Assembly: GCF_003369915.1 (NCBI RefSeq)
Contig: NC_046677.1
Coordinates: 21,036,913 to 21,100,912, forward strand
Length of the DNA: 64,000 nucleotides
DNA from: Drosophila miranda
Lineage: Eukaryota; Arthropoda; Insecta; Diptera; Drosophilidae
Direction of reading: 5' to 3'
The notes below the pieces were generated by a model that saw only the letters and a program-made list of their open reading frames with translations, ran no database searches and was not told where the DNA came from. How positions within the stretch are numbered: position 1 is the stretch's first letter; each line of letters starts with the position of its first letter. Positions 35,697-46,006 of the stretch are shown piece after piece. A program made the translations under genes and the position numbers.

Positions 35697-37293
35697 GAAG
35701 GTTGTTCTGGAAGGTTTGTCATCTATGGACATATCGTTTTCTGCGGGTCCAGATAAGGTACCAAGTTGCATCTTAAAACACTGTGCCCAGTCCCTTTGCA
35801 AACCCTTGACCTTTCTCTTCAACCTCTCCTTGGAACAGTCTTGTCTCCCAGTAATTTGGAATGAGTCCTACATCATTCCGCTTCACAAAAAAGGTTCAAG
35901 ATCAAACATTGAAAACTATCGTGGTATCGCAAAGCTTTCCGCCATCCCGAAGCTTCTTGAGTTCCTGGTCACCCGGCAACTGCAACATCTTTGTTGCAGC
36001 TTGATATCTCCGTCGCAACACGGTTTTTTCAGACATCGTTCAACATCGACTAACCTTCTTGAGTTTTCTAACCTAATCCACCGTGGTTTTCAAATTGGTT
36101 TGCAGACGGATGTAGTTTTTACGGACTTCAGCAAGGCATTCGATTCTGTGAACCATGCTCTGCTTATTCAAAAGCTCTCTTTATTAGGGTTCCCAACGAA
36201 TCTTCTAGATTGGATTTTGTCCTATCTCTCTAACCGTACTCAACGTGTTTTGTTTTCTAACGTGTTGTCAAATACTGTTAATGTTACTTCAGGTGTGCCA
36301 CAGGGAAGTCATCTGGGCCCGCTTCTGTTTATTTTATTTGTGAACGACCTTCCTCAAGTTATAACATACTCTACTACACTAATGTATGCTGATGATGTCA
36401 AAATCTGTCTTTCTTACTCTGATTGGTATTTGCACACACGCCTTCAACTTGATCTAAGTGAACTACTATTGTGGTGTTCAACTAATCTTCTTTTTCTGAA
36501 CCTTTCCAAATGCAAACTTGTGACATTTTACCGTCGCGCTCCTCATTTTGTCTCATAGGTTCTAGGAAATCATGTCCTTGAGCGAATTTCGAGTTCAAAT
36601 GACCTCGGAGTCCTTTTTGATCATAAGATGTGTTTCAACACCCATATAGCTGCAACTGTAAATAAAGCTAAGGGTGTTTTAGCGTTCATCAAGCGTTGGT
36701 CCAAGGAGTTTGACGACCCGTACGTTACGAAACAACTGTACATCTCGTTAGTACGTCCTATATTGGAGTATTGTTCTTGTGTGTGGAGCCCGCAGTATAA
36801 AGAGCAGCAGGCTGTTATTGAATCCGTGCAAAAGCAATTTTTAATTTTTGCCCTTCGGAACTTTAACTGGGACTCGGGTAGAATCTTGCCACCCTACCGG
36901 TCTAGGCTAAATCTTATTGACCTGCCGTCGTTGCACCATCGCAGAATATGCAATGGCGTAATGTTCGTGCACAAGCTCCTTCTTGGGACTGTTGACTCCC
37001 AAACTCTCTTGGGTCAGATTGACTTGGCCGTTCCATCCAGACCTACCCGTACTTTTAGGCCTATCCGTCTACCCATATGTAGGTCTAATTTTGCTGATCA
37101 TGAACCTTTTAGGGTTTTATGCCATAATTATAACTCCCTCTGTCAAACCCTATCCCCTGAACTGTCTCTTAAACTAATTGCATGCAATATTTATAATCAT
37201 TTAAATTTAGCTAACTTTTAACTTATCCTTTTCCGCCTTTAGTAACGAAGTACCATTATTAACAGATAATTTGTTAATTTAATTTAATAAATA
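35697..37293 (+). mobile_element. 5'-truncated non-LTR retrotransposon inside the inverted-terminal repeat
   Basis: The surrounding repeat stops at GATCAGCATCAA (35696) and resumes with TAGCCGAG at 37296. The insert ends in an A/T-rich TAATAAATAAAT tail, as expected for a non-LTR element. It lacks its endonuclease and 5' region and begins just before the reverse transcriptase. Confidence 0.8.
35707..37221 (+). pseudogene. Reverse transcriptase of a Jockey/CR1-type element, one premature stop
   Basis: One frame shows the RT motifs in order: SAGPDKVPSCIL, IPLHKKGSRSNIENYRGIA, QHGFFRHRST, DFSKAFDSV, TSGVPQGSHLGPLLF and the catalytic YADD. An in-frame TAG at 36556-36558 is followed by the C-terminal segment in the same frame (RPILEYCSCVWSPQY) up to TAA 37219-37221. 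The 5' end of ORF2 is missing. Clade placement (Jockey or CR1) is not certain. Confidence 0.85.
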
Positions 37294-38236
37294 AATAGCC
37301 GAGTCGATTGAGCCATGTCTGTCTGTCCGTCTGTCCGTCCGTCCGTCCGTCCGTCCGTCCCCTTCAGCGCCTAGTGCTCAAAGACTATAAGCGCTAGAGC
37401 AACGATGTTTTGGATCCAGACATCTGTGATATGTCACTGCTACAAAAATATTTCAAAACTTTGCCCCGCCCTTTTCCGCCCCCACAAAGGACGAAAATCT
37501 GTGGCATCCACATTTTTAAAGATACAATAAAACCAAAAACGCAGAATCGTAGAGGATGACTATATGTGCTAGAGTGTAAAATCTCAACCAGATCGTATAA
37601 TTATTATAGCCAGAATCAAGAAAACAATTTCATTCTTTCTCGCTCTGTCTCTCTCTAACACACAGGTTTCATGGTCGGCTTTGCCAATTGCAAAATATGA
37701 GTTCAAGGATCTCAGAACCTATAAGAGCCAGAGCAACCAAATTTGGTATCCACACTCCTGTGATATCGGACCTTGACCGTTTCGTGTCCAAATTTCGCCA
37801 CACCCCCTTCCGCCCCCGCAAAGGACGAAAATCTGGAGCATCAAAAAATCTCAGAGACTATTAAGGCTAGAGTAACCAAATTTGGTATCCGCACTTCTGT
37901 TAAATCTCACTATAAAACGTATATCTCAGAATTTCGCCCCACCCCCTTCCGCCCCCACAAAGAACGAAAATCTGTTGCATCCACAATATTGCACATTCGA
38001 GAAAACTAAAAACGCAGAATCATAGATAATGACTATATCTATCAGATTGGTGAATCTGGATCAGATCGGATCATTTTTGTAGCCAAAAGCAAGAAATCAA
38101 TTTGCAGTGGCCACGCAGCGCCCGACGTCACGCTCAGACTGATTTTCTGTCTCTCTCGCACGCACTCTTTGTCGTGTGGTTCAATAGAACCGTTCGTCTG
38201 CCGCAGGAGAGCCATACTGACTTAGTATCGGGTATA

Positions 38237-38520
38237 ACTGTAGAGTTGCGGTGTACGCAGCAACTCACAACGTTCCCCCTCGTTTCTTGCTGCGATGTTG
38301 TGGCGGCAGAATAACTGGCTTCAGTACTTCCTTGTCGTTCAATTTCATCGAGAGAAGCTGGGTGTTTCAACTTCAAATGCCGTGTTAAATTGCTCTGTGA
38401 ACCTCCGGCTGTACTCAAATCCGACTTGCAGTACTTGCACTTTGCCTTTTTGTCATCTATGGCATCGAAGTGATTCCAAATTTACGTTTAAGCGACATTT
38501 CAAAACAGTTTAAATTTCTT
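38237..38520 (-). pseudogene. hAT transposase, N-terminal BED zinc-finger fragment
   Basis: Minus-strand STAGGSQSNLTRHLKLKHP is the second half of a BED zinc finger (H-x4-H), followed by a Ser/Thr-rich linker. It is the 5' coding end of the interrupted hAT gene. The inserted inverted-repeat element begins where this frame leaves the transposase. A second copy, from the tandem duplication, is at 45104-45387. Confidence 0.75.
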
Positions 38521-38861
38521 TTCAACTTTCTTGCCAGAGTCCGCCACAACAAAATGGGAAAAGAGCTGCCATACCAACTCAAAAATAGCGAACAAAACGA
38601 AATGAGCAAAACAAAAAGAGCTGCCATACCAGCTCAAACATAGCGAACATGAGGAACAAAAACGAACGAAAACGAACGATGAACAAAAAAGAACGACAGA
38701 TGAACAAAAAAGAACGATGAACAAAAAAGAACGAACGGAAAAGAACGATGAACAAAAAAGAACGATGAACGAAAAAGAACGAATAAGATGAATTTATTCA
38801 GTTCGTTCACTTCCATGAATAGTTCATTTTTGTTCGTTCGTTCATGAACGACCCAACACTA

Positions 38862-39060
38862 TTTCGTTCCCTTTTATGTCAATTTGGCTAGGTATCCAGA
38901 TAATTGTTATTTTTGGAAAGTACGAGGAATTGTTGGGATTGGGATACAGAATCCAAACAATTATTGAAATTTGATATCAGAGAGTCGTTGGATTCGTCCA
39001 AAAACGCACTAAACGCACTAAACGAATAAAGCGATTTCACGTTTTCTTGGTTTCGCGAAA
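38862..39060 (-). mobile_element. Non-LTR relic, RNase H part, abutting the mh-like gene
   Basis: On the minus strand the frame reads ITIIWIPSQIDIKGNE, the end of an RNase H domain. Across the hAT target duplication this frame continues into the relic at 33500. The readable part stops at about 39060, less than 80 bp from the ATG at 39139. A frameshift occurs near 38975. The duplicated copy lies at 45730-45928. Confidence 0.65.
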
Positions 39061-39138
39061 CGGTCTCACTGCCAAAGTGAAGCCCCAATTCGTGGGCTCT
39101 GCATATATTTTTAAAGAACTGCGTAATATATATAAACG

Positions 39139-41483
39139 ATGTCCGAAGATAGCGACTATTTGTTTGCCCCCCGTCTAAGCTATGAACTGAACGGAGGGGA
39201 CGCCACACAACATCAGAGTCAGCGAGTAAGTTTCAGCACAAAAAAACATTTACCAGAACTTCCTGAATACTCCCATTTGTACATGTGTGCTTAGGACTCC
39301 CAGCCATCAAAATCGGAAGCATCGGAAGAAGCTGACTATTTGTTGGCTGTCAAGCTTCAGTCCGAGGAACAAAATGAGGGCGCCGATGGCGACCTGGACG
39401 GCAGCATCCAGTTTGTTTATCCATCAAAAAAGGATGTAAAGGTTAGCAGCACTTCTTCAACGAGTTTCAATGTAAACAAGCATTTGAACCACCCTTAGAA
39501 TACGTTGCCCAAGAGCTCGCCAAAGCCTAAGCCAGGCCGAACAAGTGCTGTGAGCAGAGCTGAGGACTACCTGAATCAGACCAGCAATCTGGTACATGAC
39601 GACTGGGAGATTCTGGATTCCACGCCCAACATCTTCTCCATGTTCGTGCGCTTTGACGAAAAGTTCTTTCAGAGGCGTCTGGGCGCCGTCGTCCTGGAGT
39701 GGAGCAAGCGCATGTATACGTGTGCTGGGATTTGCTATCTTCGCAGCAACAGATACACCAAGGAGATTACAATCCGGCTAAGCGAGCCGCTTCTCAAGCT
39801 ACGTCCTCGCAAGGACCTCGTAGAAACTCTTCTGGTGAGTCCCTTGCCTCCCCACGAACAAGTCTCCATGTTTTCCAACCACTCATCTCTTTTTCTGTGC
39901 AGCATGAAATGATCCATGCCTATTGCTTTATACAGAACATACGCGAGGGCAACGGCGGCCACGGTCCGAATTTCAAAAAAATCATGACTACCATAAACCA
40001 GGTGGCCGGGACTAACATCACCGTCTATCATACCTTTCACGATGAGGTGGAAATGTATAAGACTCACGTCTGGCGCTGCACGGGCATCTGTCAGAGCCGT
40101 CATCCTTTCCGCGGCTGGGTTAAACGCACCTCGAACCGCCCCCCAGGCCCCAATGATCAGTGGTGGGAGAAGCACACGCGCGATTGCGGCGGAACGTTTA
40201 TGAAAGTTAGCGAGTATATCGTCAATCCGCCCGCCAAGAAGCAGGCCATCGACTCAAACGTAGCCAATGGTCTGCTATCCAACTTGGTCGGTAGCGTTCC
40301 GTCCACCTCGTACCCGGGACAGTCTCGCAATCCATTTGCCATGCCCACCAGCAGCAAGCCGCCGACCAAGTCCAATGTCGTGGACCAGAAGGAAAACAAA
40401 GCTAAAACGGCCAAAGAAAACCTCTTGACTGGCGAAGGCTACACTTTGTCCGGGTCCACAGCTGCGGGTGGCTCCACTACTAGAAATTCCGACTTCGTGC
40501 GTAATGTTTGGCAGAAGCGCTTTGAGAATAAGCCAACTAAAGAGGCGCAGGAAGAGACCGAGAAAAGCACTGGAAAGCGTCCCCATAGCTACGTTGATGG
40601 TAGTCCTATTCTGTCCTGGGAGTCATATGATGAGGACGTTTTGATTGCATATGATATTACGCCCACAGTTTTGATCCTGAGCAGCGATGACGAAAGGGAC
40701 AATGATAACGAGGAAAAAAAGAAGACTGAAAACGAATACGTCAAGAACTCAACTTTATTTTCAAGTGGAATAAGCAGTCAGGAGAGGACGCGCAAGATCA
40801 AGGAAGAGGTAATGTTCGACGAGTCCCAGGATTTTGGCGAAGATGATATCGTTCTTATTGACGATGAGTACGATGACGAGCAGAACCTTGATAGCAGTCT
40901 TATAGCGGCCACTCAGTTGGCCGACCAGTCCGTCATAGACGACTTTTTTGGGGTGGATACCCTGCTGGCAGAGTTCCATCTGGAGAAAGATGCCGTGCCG
41001 ACTACGTCGCGGGCCACGAAAGATTTAAACAACGATATTGTCATATGCCCTATCTGCTTTGGCAGAATTAAACGTTCGCAACTGTCGAATCATTTTGAAG
41101 GGTGCTTCATCACCAACAAAGAAGAACCGCCCTCCTTCAAGAAGAAGCTGCCAAAGACTAACAGGACGATGAACGCCCAGAGGCCATCGACAGCTATAAC
41201 TTCAGGAAAAGGAAAGCGCTCAGCCACAGGGGGTAAACGAGCCTCCTCAAAGCAAGTATTGCGAAACGCTGGCTACACCGAGGAGGAGATGGCCCCGCTG
41301 AACTTGAGTAGCTCTAGTGATTCGGCCCAGAATGGGACAAGCGAGGAGGAAATGCCACCGCGCCAGATGCGTCAGCGGAATCTCTTTAAAAAGACTATTA
41401 CATGCCCCAAGTGCGGCCTGGAATACCTCGGCCACCATATGGAGGCCCATTGCGTCCTCTGCGCCGGAAAGCGCCGCCGCTAA
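39139..41483 (+). CDS. mh: SPRTN/maternal haploid-type DNA-protein crosslink protease, copy 1
   Basis: Exons 39139-39225, 39295-39441, 39499-39834 and 39903-41483, all GT-AG and in phase, give 716 residues and an intact frame. The SprT domain spans about residues 85-265, with the zinc site HEMIH (H191, catalytic E192, H195) and third ligand H210. An SHP-like p97-binding motif, LLTGEGYTL, is at 364-372. A PIP-box match, QSVIDDFF, is at 532-539. UBZ4-type fingers are at 572-591 (C-x2-C...H-x3-C) and 691-710. This is the SPRTN layout. SPRTN removes proteins crosslinked to DNA at replication forks. Drosophila maternal haploid (mh) is needed for paternal chromosome integrity in the embryo. As I recall mh is X-linked in D. 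melanogaster, so these copies may be a relocated paralog. Introns are kept, so it is not a retrocopy. AATAAA is at 41611. Confidence 0.92.
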
Positions 41484-41639
41484 TATACTTTGTTACCTAA
41501 TAATATTCCATATATCTAATCTAATATTTCCATAAATCATACATTGAATGTTATGCTCCTTACTTAATTGGAACACATTTTTTTTTTTTTTTCGTTTTCT
41601 CCCTACGTTAAATAAATGAACAAAAGCATTAAGAGTTGT

Positions 41640-41880
41640 TAAAAGAGTCGTCCAAAGTAGCGAAGGTTGGGTCGGTTTTCGTAGCGGTTTGCCAGTCCCG
41701 GCCAATGTACGACGAACATGTCCACAATGGGCAGCAGGAGACGCCGAATCTGCAATACTGTGGATACAACAGATTTTCGTCCTTTGTGGGGTCGGAAAAG
41801 GGTTGGGCGAAATTTCGAGATATACGTTGTTAAGCTATTAAGCGTTTTTAATAACTGTTGCAATTTTTGAAGTTAAGGAA
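41640..41880 (-). repeat. Fragment of the inverted-terminal repeat family
   Basis: The stretch around 41755-41830 is the reverse complement of the CTTTCCGCCCCCACAAAGG / ATCTGTTGCATCCACA modules seen at 37475-37995. It is a short relic of the same dispersed repeat, inserted downstream of the mh-like gene. The duplicated copy is at 48508-48748. Confidence 0.6.
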
Positions 41881-41989
41881 AGTCGATAGGTTCTATATAA
41901 TTCACAATTTATTTGCATATGTAAACCAACTTATCGCGTATGTACATATGGGGACGATTTGGCGAACGATTGATGCGAGGATGTTAATC

Positions 41990-42283
41990 CAATAGCTGCG
42001 ACGATTAGCTCAAGACTGACAATGCAAGGGCTGACGGGCCAAATTGCCGGGCCCTATGCAGCAAGCTTAGACGCGAGCGAGAGAGTAGGATAGCTCGGGG
42101 CCGCTGTTAAGCGGAGTATGAGAGACTGCAATATAAAGAGACGAAAGAATTCCGCTGCATGTACATATGCGATAGCAAATGATCTTTACAGTGGGGGCAT
42201 TGGAAATGACAACAACAAAATGCATTTCCTTTGGGCCGCACCACTGGCAATAATTTACAATATTTAAGCTGCTTGACCCGACA
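41990..42283 (-). mobile_element. BEL/Pao LTR (3' LTR orientation, minus strand)
   Basis: On the minus strand a G-rich polypurine tract (ACGGGGGGAGTA) directly precedes TGTCGGGTCAAG, the expected start of a 3' LTR. Pol-derived sequence lies immediately upstream of it. The other LTR end is not clear. The duplicated copy ends at 49151. Confidence 0.6.
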
Positions 42284-42719
42284 TACTCCCCCCGTTGGAA
42301 GCCTGACTTTCAACAGCATCTTTAAGGGGCAGCAGGTACAGCATGTTGACGGCGCGCTTGCTGATTCCAGATGACGTCTTCAGCACAGCAACTCGGGAAA
42401 CGCCATCTCGTCCAGCAAAAGCTCGACCACTCTCGCCAGTGGCCAGTTCATGGGCGGAAGATTCTCATCCTTGACAATAACCAAATCTCCGACTGCTAAA
42501 CTAGGCTTCGCAGTGCGCCACTTTTGAGCGCTGCTGCAGTGACGTAATGTACTCCTCCGTCCACCGGGACCAACAGAGCTGCTGCAGGTACGAAACGCGC
42601 TGCCAGCCGTCCAGGCGATCGAAGTTTAGCCGCATGACGTCGGGCTCAGCGAACAAATCAGGAGAGTCACCATTCAAAAAATGTGCTGGAGTTAGAACAT
42701 CTAGATCTGCAACGTATTC
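42284..42719 (-). pseudogene. BEL/Pao pol fragment (integrase C-terminal, DUF5641 region)
   Basis: Minus-strand reading gives LDVLTPAHFLNGDSPDLF and WQRVSYLQQLCWSRWTEEYI, then in another frame GDLVIVKDENLPPMNWPLAR. These are the conserved end of BEL/Pao polyproteins. At least one frameshift and missing upstream pol make it non-functional. It abuts the inverted mh exon fragment at 42720. The duplicated copy is 49152-49587. Confidence 0.8.
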
Positions 42720-42899
42720 TAAGGGTGATTCAAATGCTTGTTTACATTGAAACTCGTTGAAGAAGTGCTGCTAACCTTTACATCCTTTTTTGATGGATAA
42801 ACAAACTGGATGCTGCCGTCCAGGTCGCCATCGGCGCCCTCATTTTGTTCCTCGGACTGAAGCTTGGCAGCCAACAAATAGTCAGCTTCTTCCGATGCT
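42720..42899 (-). repeat. Inverted copy of mh-like exon 2 and intron 2
   Basis: This 180-bp stretch is the near-perfect reverse complement of 39319-39498 (end of exon 2, the donor site and all of intron 2 of the mh-like gene). On the minus strand it reads in the sense direction and runs straight into BEL pol sequence. It cannot be spliced into a full product by itself. The duplicated copy is 49588-49767. Confidence 0.9.
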
Positions 42900-44858
42900 A
42901 CATATGTATATGCTTATGTGTGGATCAGCCACCGCATCGAAGCGGAAATGAGTTGGCATTCAATTCGCAAAACATTCCTTAATTGCCGACCACGCAAAGG
43001 CTTCCTTTGGCTTTCTCTGTACGAGTATCTCCCTTTTGTATCGAACCTTTGACCCTAGCTAATTGAGCGTGGGATTTGCGGGGTATACGGATTTTAGGCG
43101 GAGACAAATTACTACAATGTTTTGGGTGCCGCCCATGTACGAGTAGCGTGATAATTCCATTATGATTTAATTAAAATCGCATGAAAATAGTAACGAAAAT
43201 AAATAAAATTTGTCACATGTCACGAACAAAAAACCGAAAGCTGTCATAAAAAAGAAAAACACTTAAGAAATAAAAGTAAAATGAAATAAAATGTGATAAA
43301 ATTCAGAGAAAAAATGGGTGGCAACTAAGCCACGAATAAACGTTTTGGCCATTTCAACTTGTCGCACGGCTTTTATTTGTTTTTTTTTTTGTTTGTTGCT
43401 TTTTTGTTGGCTGCAACTTACATATTTGCTCTGCTGCGAAAATGTCGTACAGAGTTTTCAATAAAACTGGCCATTTATCAACGGCAAGGGGAAACAGCAA
43501 CAGCAACGGCATCGGCACAACGGCTTTTGAGAATCGACAATCGAATGTTGCGCATACGCCCCGTGGCCCGAGGGCAACCGTTGGCTGCTGGCTGCACATG
43601 CGCATGCTCGCTCTTCGACTCCAACGCTTATGATGTGATTCGAGTTCGAGCTCGGATTTGGATTTGAATTTGGATTTGATTTTCTATTGCTCAGGCCTTA
43701 ACCTCAGCCCCGCCGATTCAGCCCCTGCCAATAATCGACATCCATTCGATCGAGCAAGTCGCATTTTTCACGCTTTGTCAACTTTGGCTGCTTTCTGCTT
43801 CAGGTAGCCGGCTCTGGTAGCCGGCTATGGCTCGAATATGGGGAGGAGTCTCTAGTGCCGCAGATTAGTGTCAAGATTTGCATACGAAATCGTATATCTG
43901 CTGCCAGGTGCGTGTGTGCTCCACACACAGCACGGCTTTGGCTCTGGCTATGGCTAATTTGGCAAGAGTGTGGCCAAATTTGGCTAATTCCGAATGAATG
44001 CAGTTGCCAACTGCCAAATGTGTGTCCTGCCCATGAATCATTCTCGCCAAACGACCTGAACGATGGTGATGTGAATCATTTGCTTGGAACATAAGGGGCA
44101 GATCTAGATATGTCACTACTGGCTAAATGCCTGACTGAACTCTTAAGCAAAGCCGACTTAACATGACCATAAAGTGGCGTAACTTATCAGGTGATTAGGT
44201 TCCATTAAAGGCAGCATTATCTACTGCTGATAAATCTCTTCCATTCAAACTATTTTTTATGGCTGATCCAACTCTTTGAATTTCTGGTGCACACTTTGAT
44301 GGTTGGTTCCAACAACTTGCTGCGTTTCATAAGAGCTACCAAAAGAAACTTACAAGCCTCGTGATACTAAAAGGGTCTGCCTTGCCTAGATTGCTTTTTA
44401 TTTAGCCGATGTATAGGTGAAATTATATCGATCCCCATCCCCTCTTATGGGATAAGTAAATATTTGCTCCACCTCTTCAAAATGTGTATTATCTGATAGA
44501 ATTTGGAATTATTTTTTGCATCTATCTTTAGAAAACAGTTCAGATCTGAGAACCCATTCTGATAGGCTTCACCAAAAATGTACATATAAGCAAATCTCTT
44601 CTCTTCGTTCCCAATCGCAATCTATGTGGCTGCTCCCTAAAGCGGTAAGTAGATGGATAGCTTGGAATATTATTGTTGATATCAGATTATACATTTCCCC
44701 AGCTAAGATGTCAAGTGTGGCGGTGACCGTGATCATAAATCTGTCACGCATCTGCCACCATCTAGAAGATCATCAAGATTACTAAGAACCATAAATTATG
44801 AATATTTACTTGAATTAAGGGTTTTTACATCAAATTAAGAGTCGATAAATTTAGCATA
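42900..44858. other. Non-coding part of duplication unit 1
   Basis: AT-rich DNA with a GTAGCCGGCT direct repeat near 43806-43828, a GATTTGGATTTGAATTTGG tract near 43650 and poly(T) near 43380. Short frames on both strands show no family motifs. It looks like ordinary intergenic fly DNA carried along in the duplication. Confidence 0.45.
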
Positions 44859-44879
44859 ATAATAATAATAATAATAATA
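44859..44879. repeat. (AAT)n microsatellite at the duplication junction
   Basis: Seven or so AAT repeats sit exactly between the end of unit 1 and the start of unit 2. The matching position at the end of unit 2 (after 51726) and before unit 1 (38012) has no such tract. It marks the breakpoint junction. Confidence 0.85.
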
Positions 44880-45729
44880 CGCAGAATCATAGATAATGAC
44901 TATATCTATCAGATTGGTGAATCTGGATCAGATCGGATCATTTTTGTAGCCAAAAGCAAGAAATCAATTTGCAGTGGCCACGCAGCGCCCGACGTCACGC
45001 TCAGACTGATTTTCTGTCTCTCTCGCACGCACTCTTTGTCGTGTGGTTCAATAGAACCGTTCGTCTGCCGCAGGAGAGCCATACTGACTTAGTATCGGGT
45101 ATAACTGTAGAGTTGCGGTGTACGCAGCAACTCACAACGTTCCCCCTCGTTTCTTGCTGCGATGTTGTGGCGGCAGAATAACTGGCTTCAGTACTTCCTT
45201 GTCGTTCAATTTCATCGAGAGAAACTGGGTGTTTCAACTTCAAATGCCGTGTTAAATTGCTCTGTGATCCTCCGGCTGTACTCAAATCCGACTTGCAGTA
45301 CTTGCACTTTGCCTTTTTGTCATCTATGGCATCGAAGTGATTCCAAATTTACGTTTAAGCGACATTTCAAAACAGTTTAAATTTCTTTTCAACTTTCTTG
45401 CCAGAGTCCGCCACAACAAAATGTGAAAAGAGCTGCCATACCAACTCAAAAATAGCGAACAAAACGAAATGAGCAAAACAAAAAGAGCTGCCATACCAGC
45501 TCAAACATAGCGAACATGAGGAACAAAAACGAACGAAAACGAACGATGAACAAAAAAGAACGACAGATGAACAAAAAAGAACGATGAACAAAAAAGAACG
45601 AACGGAAAAGAACGATGAACAAAAAAGAACGATGAACGAAAAAGAACGAATAAGATGAACTTATTCAGTTCGTTCACTTCCATGAATAGTTCATTTTTGT
45701 TCGTTCGTTCATGAACGACCCAACACTAT
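44880..45729 (-). mobile_element. Duplicated right end of the hAT and inverted-terminal elements
   Basis: Copy of 38013-38861: the right terminus of the inverted-terminal repeat, the BED-finger fragment, the subterminal array and the hAT end ACCCAACACTA at 45719-45729. There is no left end, so this copy cannot move on its own. Confidence 0.9.
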
Positions 45730-46006
45730 TTCGTTCCCTTTTATGTCAATTTGGCTAGGTATCCAGATAATTGTTATTTTTGGAAGGTACGAGGAATTGT
45801 TGGGATTGGGATACAGAATCCAAACAATTATTGAAAATTTGATATCAGAGAGTCGTTGGATTCGTCCAAAAACGCACTAAACGCACTAAACGAATAAAGC
45901 GATTTCACGTTTTCTTGGTTTCGCGAAACGGTCTTACTGCCAAAGTGAAGCCCCAATTCGTGGGCTCCGCATATATTTTTAAAGAACTGCGTAATATATA
46001 TAAACG

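Larger units (their letters stand above)
35574..38236. mobile_element. Inverted-terminal dispersed repeat inserted in the hAT gene
   Basis: TATACCCGATACT at 35574-35586 and its complement AGTATCGGGTATA at 38224-38236 define the ends. Internal features are a CTGTCCGT/CCGT microsatellite core at 37317-37360 and three copies of a CTTCCGCCCCCACAAAGG-like module near 37475, 37800 and 37945. No transposase is seen; apart from a later non-LTR insertion it is non-coding. I recall very similar sequence as an abundant repeat in the obscura group, but I cannot name the family. Confidence 0.7.
33509..38861 (-). mobile_element. hAT DNA transposon (minus strand), interrupted by later insertions
   Basis: Inverted ends TAGTGTTGGGT (33509-33519) and ACCCAACACTA (38851-38861) are bordered by a perfect 8-bp target duplication TTTCGTTC at 33501-33508 and 38862-38869, the hAT hallmark. 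Subterminal arrays of GTTCATCGTTCTTTTTT-like units lie at 33560-33770 and, inverted, at 38655-38790; these are typical transposase-binding arrays. Transposase coding sequence runs on the minus strand from about 38520 to 34023 but is split by a 2.66-kb insertion (35574-38236). Removing the insertion and the nested element would leave an element of about 2.7 kb, a normal hAT size. Confidence 0.9.
38013..44858 (+). repeat. Tandem segmental duplication, unit 1
   Basis: This 6.85-kb stretch is repeated at 44880-51726 with a period of 6867-6868 bp. I counted about 20 substitutions and small indels by eye, roughly 0.3 percent. It begins inside the inverted-terminal repeat and contains the hAT right end, the mh-like gene, an inverted exon fragment, BEL/Pao sequence and 2 kb of non-coding DNA. 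A 21-bp (AAT)n filler separates the units. Confidence 0.95.

Noticed and set aside
38500-38816. Phe/Ser/Val-rich minus-strand frames (SSFFFVHRSF) at 38500-38816 and 45367-45683
   Set aside because: They are translations of the hAT subterminal repeat array, not a membrane protein.
39735-40586. Minus-strand open frames within the mh-like gene (and 46603-47454)
   Set aside because: Antisense shadows of a strongly supported, spliced gene.
41639-41863. Open frames at 41639-41863 and 48507-48731
   Set aside because: They lie within a relic of the inverted-terminal repeat and match its GC-rich module in reverse.
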